Below, piece after piece: positions 1 through 4,743 of a stretch of DNA of 7,590 bases. The DNA is taken from the NCBI GenBank assembly GCA_964603125.1, contig CAZRUA010000135.1, positions 1-7,590 on the forward strand. The letters are read 5' to 3'. Numbering within the stretch: position 1 is the stretch's first letter; each line of letters starts with the position of its first letter. The translations under genes were made by a program, and so were the position numbers. This DNA is from CAZRUA01 sp964603125 (GTDB lineage Bacteria > Bacteroidota > Bacteroidia > B-17B0 > Aurantibacillaceae). Below the pieces are notes generated by a model. The model saw nothing but the letters and a program-made list of their open reading frames with translations. It ran no database searches and had not been told where the DNA came from.

Positions 1-932
1 CGCCTCACGCTAAGTTTTGGTTAATCCGTACGGAACAAGCGGCGACCGAATTAATTTCGGAAGAAGACAATTGGGTTGTTGGAATTGAATTCGCCGATAG
101 CGTTGGAGCTGATGTTGTAAACTCATCTTTAGGTTACACAACATTTGATGTAGCAGCGCAAAACCATGTTTACGGAGATTTAAACGGGCAAACATCGGTA
201 GCAAGTATTGCAGCAACCATTGCAGCTCGCAAAGGAATGATAGTTTGTAACAGTGCCGGGAATGAAGGCGCTGGTTCATGGCATTATATATCAGTGCCAG
301 CTGATGCAGATAGTATTTTAACTGTTGGAGCGATTGATGGAAATGGAGCAAAGGCTGTATTTAGTGGTTTTGGACCAACTGCCGATGGAAGAATTAAACC
401 TACTGTTGCTTGTTTAGGAGAAGGTTCAACAATCGTAAGCCCAAATAATTCAGTAATACAAGGTAATGGCACTTCGTTTAGTTCACCAATAATGGCTGGT
501 ATGGTAACTTGCTTATGGCAAGCATATCCCAACAAAACTAATATGGAAATTATAGAAGCTGTAAAAGCAAGTGCAAGTCAATTCAGCAATCCGGATAACA
601 ATTTAGGATATGGTGTTCCTAACTTTTGTGCCGCCGAATTAATTTTAGGTGGTGTATCGGGTTATGCTCTGCAACAACCAGGTTTGGTTATGCTCTCTCC
701 TAACCCATTTAGCAGCTCATTTAACTTGGTATACAATTTAAAATCTACTTCCAATGTAAGTATTTCCATTTATGATGAACTTGGAAAACTAATACTAAGC
801 GAAAAAATAAATACCTATAGTAAATTACTCAAATACAATTTACAAAGCACTGCGGCACTTGCCGAAGGTATTTATTTTGTTAAACTTAGTTCTGACGAAG
901 ACAATTTTTCCACAAAAATTGTGAAACAATAA
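1..932 (+). CDS. S8 (subtilisin-like) serine protease with T9SS sorting domain, 3' part
   Basis: Partial gene: the frame is open from the window edge (first full codon at base 3), giving 309 visible residues up to TAA at 930-932. The ATG at 237 is internal, since good subtilase sequence precedes it. Visible landmarks are EEDNWVVGIEFAD and VVNSSLGY (early core strands), NSAGNEG with the oxyanion-hole Asn at bases 261-263, and GTSFSSPIMAG with the catalytic Ser at 474-476. The Asp and His motifs must lie upstream. After the catalytic domain, bases 690-929 encode an about 80-residue T9SS type A sorting domain: an LSPNPF opening, a central DELGKLI strand, GIYFVKL, and a final KIVKQ. In this family that domain directs export across the outer membrane and is then removed. 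The protein is therefore an exported or surface endopeptidase; its substrate cannot be told. It is followed after 3 nt by the MFS gene. Confidence 0.93.
   Translation, partial: PHAKFWLIRTEQAATELISEEDNWVVGIEFADSVGADVVNSSLGYTTFDVAAQNHVYGDLNGQTSVASIAATIAARKGMIVCNSAGNEGAGSWHYISVPADADSILTVGAIDGNGAKAVFSGFGPTADGRIKPTVACLGEGSTIVSPNNSVIQGNGTSFSSPIMAGMVTCLWQAYPNKTNMEIIEAVKASASQFSNPDNNLGYGVPNFCAAELILGGVSGYALQQPGLVMLSPNPFSSSFNLVYNLKSTSNVSISIYDELGKLILSEKINTYSKLLKYNLQSTAALAEGIYFVKLSSDEDNFSTKIVKQ
690..929 (+). other. T9SS type A C-terminal sorting domain (within the protease)
   Basis: This protein segment begins at MLSPNPFSSSF and ends at KIVKQ just before the stop. The order of elements matches the Por-secretion C-terminal domain family: PNPF, then alternating beta strands with a D-E-x-G-K turn, then an L-x-x-G-I-Y-x-V strand, then a basic K-I-x-K-Q end. 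It implies that the host has a type IX secretion system and belongs to the Bacteroidota. The assignment is made by eye from motif order, not from a profile search. Confidence 0.88.
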
Positions 933-935
933 TTT

Positions 936-2198
936 ATGAGCTTACAACAATCTAGCAAAGCATTAAACAAATTAATACTAGTGGCTGCGCTAGGTTATTT
1001 TGTGGATATATATGATTTAATTCTCTTTGTTTGTGAACGAACAGAAAGTTTAACGGAAATTTTAAAAAACACACTTGCTTCGAGCGAGCTTATTAACCTA
1101 GAAAAACATGTTAAAAACGAAAGTATTAACATGTTTAATTGCCAAATGATAGGCATGCTGGTTGGCGGACTTTTTTGGGGAATGGTTGGAGACAAAAAAG
1201 GAAGGTTAACTGTCTTGTTCGGTTCAATCATAACCTACTCTATAGGAAATATATTAAATGGTTTTGTTGAAGATACTTTTTGGTTTGGTGTATTGCGTTT
1301 TGTATCCGGATTTGGTTTGGCAGGAGAACTAGGTGCGGGAATCACACTTGTTAGTGAATCAATGACTAAAGAAAAACGAGGACATGGAGTAATGATTGTT
1401 GCAACAGTGGGGGTATTTGGAGCTGTAATAGCAGGTTTAACTTGCCATATTATGCCAAGCTGGAGGTGGAGTTACTTTATTGGAGGTGGAATGGGAATAG
1501 CCTTATTACTCATGCGAATTGGTGTTTTTGAATCAGGTATGTTTGAAAACGTAAAACATAGTAATGTAAAAAAAGGTAATTTCTTAAGCCTTTTTAAATC
1601 ATGGAAACAAGCTAAAAAGTATTTAAATATCATATTTGTCGCCTTACCTGTGTGGTATGTTATGGGCTTATTAATGCAGTTTGCAAAGCTATTTGGTAAA
1701 GAATATGGTTTGCCTGAAACAGAACTTCCTGCAGACGATTACACCATTGTATGCGCTTATGGAGGAATAACTGTTGGTGACTTTTTTAGTGGTTGGTTAA
1801 GTCAAAAAATAAAAAGTAGAAAAAAAGTGCTTGGCTTATTCTTATTTTTAACCGTAATCTCTTGCATTTTATACTTTACAGTTGCATTTACCTCAATAAC
1901 TATATTTTACATTTCAACAGTATTTATAGGCTTCGCTACTGGGTATTGGGCAGTTTTTATTGGCACTGCTAGCGAGTTATTTGGAACAAACATTAGGTCA
2001 ACTGTTACAACTACAGCACCTAATTTTGTAAGAGGCGGAGCGGTTTTATTAACCCTTTCATTTAAAGCTTTCAGTCCTAATTACGGTAATGTTTCAACAG
2101 CCATAACTATAGGAGCTGTTGTACTTCTTATTTCTTTTGTAGCACTCTATAGCTTAGAAGAAACTTACGGAAAAGATTTAAATTACATCGAAGAGTAA
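936..2198 (+). CDS. MFS transporter, metabolite:proton symporter-like
   Basis: Encodes 420 residues, a normal length for a 12-helix major facilitator. Helix 1 (about 12-34) carries FVDIYDLILF, similar to the acidic first helix of metabolite:H+ symporters (the ProP/ShiA/KgtP group). Motif A between helices 2 and 3 is GMVGDKKGR (82-90). RFVSGFGLAGELGAG (121-135) and ESGMF (199-203) fit the N-terminal half. A second motif-A-like loop, GDFFSGWLSQKIKSRKK, lies at 281-297, and ELFGTNIRST (347-356) is the late loop seen in this group. It would sit in the inner membrane and move a small solute with protons; the substrate is not predictable. An unusually long, polar segment (about 36-66) separates helices 1 and 2. 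The start lies 3 nt after the protease stop with no Shine-Dalgarno site, so translation-coupled expression from the protease promoter is likely. AmpG-type muropeptide import was considered because of the next gene, but the sequence looks more symporter-like. Confidence 0.87.
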   Translation: MSLQQSSKALNKLILVAALGYFVDIYDLILFVCERTESLTEILKNTLASSELINLEKHVKNESINMFNCQMIGMLVGGLFWGMVGDKKGRLTVLFGSIITYSIGNILNGFVEDTFWFGVLRFVSGFGLAGELGAGITLVSESMTKEKRGHGVMIVATVGVFGAVIAGLTCHIMPSWRWSYFIGGGMGIALLLMRIGVFESGMFENVKHSNVKKGNFLSLFKSWKQAKKYLNIIFVALPVWYVMGLLMQFAKLFGKEYGLPETELPADDYTIVCAYGGITVGDFFSGWLSQKIKSRKKVLGLFLFLTVISCILYFTVAFTSITIFYISTVFIGFATGYWAVFIGTASELFGTNIRSTVTTTAPNFVRGGAVLLTLSFKAFSPNYGNVSTAITIGAVVLLISFVALYSLEETYGKDLNYIEE

Positions 2199-2226
2199 AA
2201 CACATCTAACAAAAGCTTGTTTATAA

Positions 2227-2258
2227 TTGAACATTCTTTGCCAAATAAAATAACTTTA
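2227..2258 (+). promoter_or_regulatory. Probable Bacteroidota-type promoter for the Mur ligase gene
   Basis: TTG at 2227-2229, then 21 nt, then TAACTTTA at 2251-2258, close to the Bacteroidota -33/-7 pattern TTG and TAnnTTTG (the last base is A instead of G). It sits 18 nt before the ATG at 2277, in the 78-nt gap after the transporter gene. Start selection must be promoted by an A/T-rich leader, as no Shine-Dalgarno sequence is present. Confidence 0.5.
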
Positions 2259-2276
2259 TTGAACTAATTTAGCCTT

Positions 2277-3641
2277 ATGCGAATACATTTAATTGCAATA
2301 GGAGGAAGTGCCATGCACAATATGGCCTTGGCTTTACATAGTAAGGGTTATAACATTACTGGTTCTGATGATGAAATTAACGAACCTTCAAAATCACGTT
2401 TAGAAAAGGTTGGATTATTACCAAAAGAAATAGGCTGGTTTCCTGATAAAATTGATAAAAATATCGATGCTATTATTTTAGGTATGCATGCCCGTGAGGA
2501 CAATCCCGAATTAATAAAAGCAAAAGAATTAGGTTTAAAAATATTTTCATACCCCGAATATATTTATGAGCAAACCAAAGATAAAACTCGTGTAGTTATT
2601 GGAGGCAGCCATGGCAAAACAACTATAACAGCAATGATTTTGCATGTTTTACATACTTTAAATATTGATACGGATTATATGGTAGGTGCGCAACTTACTG
2701 GTTTTACAAACATGGTAAAACTAAGCAAAGAAGCACCAATTGCAATTATTGAAGGGGATGAATACCTTTCTTCGCCTATCGATAGAAGGCCAAAGTTTCA
2801 TTTATACATGCCCATTATTGCTGTATTAAGCGGCATTGCTTGGGATCACATCAATGTGTTTCCAACGTTTGAAATTTATGTTGAACAATTTACCAAGTTC
2901 ATTAATCTTATCGAAAAAAACGGTAGCTTGTTTTACAATAGCGATGATGCTGTTTTATCCGACACAGCTCAAAAAGCAAGTAATTCGGGCATTTCCAAAG
3001 TAGCCTACTCAATTCCTAAACATAAAATCGAAAATGGTATTACTTCACTAATAACTGATAAAGGAGATGTTCCTTTATTAATTTTTGGTAATCATAACTT
3101 AATGAATTTAAATGCAGCAAAATTAGTTTGTAATAAACTAAATGTTTCGGACGATAACTTTTACAAAGCCATTCAAAGTTTTAAAGGAGCTGCCAAACGT
3201 CTTGAATTAGTTCATAAAACAAATGATTTTGCATTTTATAAAGACTTCGCTCACTCTCCTTCAAAGCTAAAAGCTACAACTGATGCAGTAAATAAGCAAT
3301 ATCCAAATCGTAAACTCATTGCTTGTATGGAATTGCACACTTTTAGTAGTTTAACAGAAGATTTTTTGAAGGAATACAATGGCGCTATGGATAATAGTTT
3401 TGAAGCTATTGTTTATTTTAACCCTCACACAATAGCCCACAAAAAACTTAAACCCATTACCGAGGAACAAGTGAAACAAGCCTTTAATCGTAAGGACTTA
3501 AAATGCTTTACCGATAGTAAATCGCTAATGGAATACTTACAAAAATTACAATTCAAAAACCATAATTTACTTATGATGAGTAGCGGTAATTTTGATGGAA
3601 TTGACTTTACCAGTTTTGCCCAAACTTTGAATGTTAATTAA
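2277..3641 (+). CDS. mpl: Mpl-type Mur ligase (UDP-MurNAc:tripeptide ligase)
   Basis: Encodes 454 residues, the usual length for Mpl. Mpl joins the recovered tripeptide L-Ala-D-Glu-mDAP to UDP-N-acetylmuramate using ATP in the cytoplasm, recycling peptidoglycan. The N-terminal Rossmann domain starts MRIHLIAIGGSAMHNMA with TGSDDE at 28-33. The ATP loop is GGSHGKTT (109-116), EGDEYLSS (159-166) is the metal/ATP region, WDHINVFP is at 189-196, and GNHNLMNLNAA (271-281) is the adenine-side motif. The C-terminal ligase domain has KRLE (307-310) and YKDFAHSP (321-328), the counterpart of the DDYGHHP stretch in MurC. HARE at 71-74 and the short MELHTFSS motif (351-358) are typical of the Mpl-like branch rather than MurC. 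It could also be annotated simply as 'peptidoglycan synthetase'; MurC itself is less likely because the motifs deviate. Its stop is 45 nt before the msrB start. Confidence 0.87.
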   Translation: MRIHLIAIGGSAMHNMALALHSKGYNITGSDDEINEPSKSRLEKVGLLPKEIGWFPDKIDKNIDAIILGMHAREDNPELIKAKELGLKIFSYPEYIYEQTKDKTRVVIGGSHGKTTITAMILHVLHTLNIDTDYMVGAQLTGFTNMVKLSKEAPIAIIEGDEYLSSPIDRRPKFHLYMPIIAVLSGIAWDHINVFPTFEIYVEQFTKFINLIEKNGSLFYNSDDAVLSDTAQKASNSGISKVAYSIPKHKIENGITSLITDKGDVPLLIFGNHNLMNLNAAKLVCNKLNVSDDNFYKAIQSFKGAAKRLELVHKTNDFAFYKDFAHSPSKLKATTDAVNKQYPNRKLIACMELHTFSSLTEDFLKEYNGAMDNSFEAIVYFNPHTIAHKKLKPITEEQVKQAFNRKDLKCFTDSKSLMEYLQKLQFKNHNLLMMSSGNFDGIDFTSFAQTLNVN

Positions 3642-3661
3642 ACTTAATTACATTTTCGACT

Positions 3662-3669
3662 TATATTTG
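3662..3669 (+). promoter_or_regulatory. Possible -7 element before msrB
   Basis: TATATTTG is an exact match to TAnnTTTG and lies 17 nt before the GTG start. The matching upstream element is poor: only TTA at 3638-3640, 21 nt away, instead of TTG. msrB may have its own weak promoter here or be read through from mpl, which ends only 45 nt upstream with no terminator between them. Confidence 0.38.
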
Positions 3670-3686
3670 TTTAGTAAATTAGGGCT

Positions 3687-4214
3687 GTGAAAAATTATGT
3701 TGTACTATCTGTGGTATTGTTTTTATTCGCTTGTCAAAACAAAGCAAATAAAAAGACATCTGTAACCGCAAAATCAACTCAAAACACTACCAATATGAGT
3801 AAAGTGACTAAAATTGAAAAAACAGAAGAGGAATGGAAACAAATATTAACGCCTGAACAGTTCCATATCCTAAGAGAAAAAGGTACCGACAGACCTTCTA
3901 ACGGAGGTTATACCATGCATTTTCAGGATGGCAAATACAGCTGCACAGCATGCGGATTAGACCTTTTTACCTCAGAAAGCAAATTTGAAAGCCATTGTGG
4001 TTGGCCAAGCTTTGATAGCCAAATTGACAATGAAAACATTGTTACTAAAAAAGACTCAACTTTAGGTATGATTCGTACTGAGATACTTTGTGGACGTTGT
4101 GGAGGTCATTTAGGCCATGTTTTCGACGATGGACCAACCCAAACGGGTTTGAGGTATTGTGTAAATTCAACAAGCATAAAGTTTGATTCTAAGGCAGATA
4201 GCACAAAAAAATAG
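3687..4214 (+). CDS. msrB: Peptide-methionine (R)-S-oxide reductase MsrB, lipoprotein
   Basis: Encodes 175 residues and repairs the R-form of methionine sulfoxide in proteins. Residues 1-16 form a lipoprotein signal: Lys2, a hydrophobic stretch, then the lipobox LFAC with the lipidated Cys16. A Lys/Thr/Ser/Asn-rich tether (17-45) follows. The MsrB domain begins near TEEEWKQIL (46-54). Zinc ligands are CTAC (Cys86, Cys89) and CGRC (Cys135, Cys138). HCGWPSF (103-109) holds Cys104, the usual resolving position; HLGHVFDDGP (141-150) and RYCVNS (157-162) follow, with catalytic Cys158. The start is GTG: an in-frame TAA at 3675-3677 lies four codons upstream with no ATG between, and starting at the next ATG (3795, residue 37) would discard the signal peptide. 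An envelope-anchored enzyme repairing oxidised periplasmic or surface proteins is inferred. Its electron donor is not encoded nearby. Confidence 0.95.
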   Translation: MKNYVVLSVVLFLFACQNKANKKTSVTAKSTQNTTNMSKVTKIEKTEEEWKQILTPEQFHILREKGTDRPSNGGYTMHFQDGKYSCTACGLDLFTSESKFESHCGWPSFDSQIDNENIVTKKDSTLGMIRTEILCGRCGGHLGHVFDDGPTQTGLRYCVNSTSIKFDSKADSTKK

Positions 4215-4253
4215 CCCTTTTTTAATATTTTTTGAACAAAACCAAGATTTTAC

Positions 4254-4283
4254 TTGTATAACAAAAGGCATATATTAACTTTG
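4254..4283 (+). promoter_or_regulatory. Bacteroidota-type promoter for the 118-residue protein gene
   Basis: TTG at 4254-4256, exactly 19 nt, then TAACTTTG at 4276-4283, a full match to TAnnTTTG. It is the best promoter in the window. The start codon at 4301 is 17 nt further on, behind an A/T-rich leader (AATTAATTAAA) with no Shine-Dalgarno sequence. Confidence 0.72.
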
Positions 4284-4300
4284 CCGAAAAATTAATTAAA

Positions 4301-4657
4301 ATGAATCAAATACACCTAACAGGAATTACTTATATAGAAGCTAACGATCAAGATGGATTGGAATTTAAATACAAACCAGATGTTCCAAAATTGAAAATTG
4401 TTGGTTCAATTTTAATTGCTGAAAACGAAGACGAAGATGATGTAGATGGTGTTGTTTTTGCAACTCAAAAACAATTAAATCAAATACTTTTAAATAAAGA
4501 AATTGAATTAAAACTAAACGATGATAACCAATGGTTGCCTGCTCGTCCTTTAACTAAAGAGCAAGTTAAAAAAATTGGTTTAGTAGCTTTAGAAAGTGAA
4601 TATTTAGGAAGCAGCGGAGATATCAAATGCTTTGAAGTTGTTAAAGTAAGTGAATAA
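4301..4657 (+). CDS. Uncharacterised acidic 118-residue protein
   Basis: I do not recognise this family. The protein has no signal peptide or membrane segment, so it is probably cytoplasmic. It opens with MNQIHLTGITYIEAND and contains alternating short hydrophobic strands (LKIVGSILIA at 31-40, GVVFAT at 50-55, KIGLVALESEYLG at 91-103, FEVVKV at 111-116), suggesting a small mixed or mostly beta fold. A very acidic run, ENEDEDDVDG, occupies 41-50, and the only Cys is at 110. The frame is credible as a gene: it fills the space between a strong promoter (4254-4283) and a strong terminator (4678-4707), and its codon use resembles its neighbours. It is therefore probably transcribed as a single gene. 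Function unknown. Confidence 0.82.
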   Translation: MNQIHLTGITYIEANDQDGLEFKYKPDVPKLKIVGSILIAENEDEDDVDGVVFATQKQLNQILLNKEIELKLNDDNQWLPARPLTKEQVKKIGLVALESEYLGSSGDIKCFEVVKVSE

Positions 4658-4677
4658 AATCATTTAACCCTTAATCG

Positions 4678-4707
4678 AAAACTAGCTCAAAAGGCTAGTT
4701 TTTTTTT
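4678..4707 (+). terminator. Rho-independent terminator after the 118-residue protein gene
   Basis: The stem is AAAACTAGC (4678-4686) against GCTAGTTTT (4694-4702), with the loop TCAAAAG, followed by a run of nine T at 4699-4707. The CTAGC/GCTAG core is perfectly paired. It lies 21 nt after the stop at 4655-4657. The reverse orientation would have only four T after the stem, so it acts mainly on + strand transcripts. Confidence 0.88.
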
Positions 4708-4734
4708 GCCATTCCCCCAAAAAATCTTAACTTG
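4705..4734 (+). promoter_or_regulatory. Probable promoter for the sensor kinase gene
   Basis: TTTG at 4705-4708, then 19 nt, then TAACTTG at 4728-4734, which is one T short of the TAnnTTTG consensus. The upstream element is formed by the end of the preceding terminator's T-run. The ATG at 4744 starts only 9 nt after this element, so the kinase transcript would have a very short leader or none. Confidence 0.5.
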
Positions 4735-4743
4735 CTAGATATT

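Noticed and set aside
237..239. ATG as start of the protease gene
   Set aside because: The frame is open back to base 3 and encodes recognisable subtilase core (WVVGIEFAD, VVNSSLGY), so this Met is internal.
10..351. Minus-strand open frame of 113 codons opposite the protease
   Set aside because: It lies opposite well-conserved subtilase coding sequence; its translation is Leu/Gln/His-rich low-complexity text with no family resemblance.
2208..2221. Small inverted repeat AACAA-AAGC-TTGTT after the transporter gene
   Set aside because: Only a five-pair, mostly A-T stem with no T-run after it, so not supported as a terminator.
4204..4224. A-run and T-run pairing at the end of msrB
   Set aside because: The stem would be only A-T pairs and overlaps the stop codon; too weak to call a terminator.
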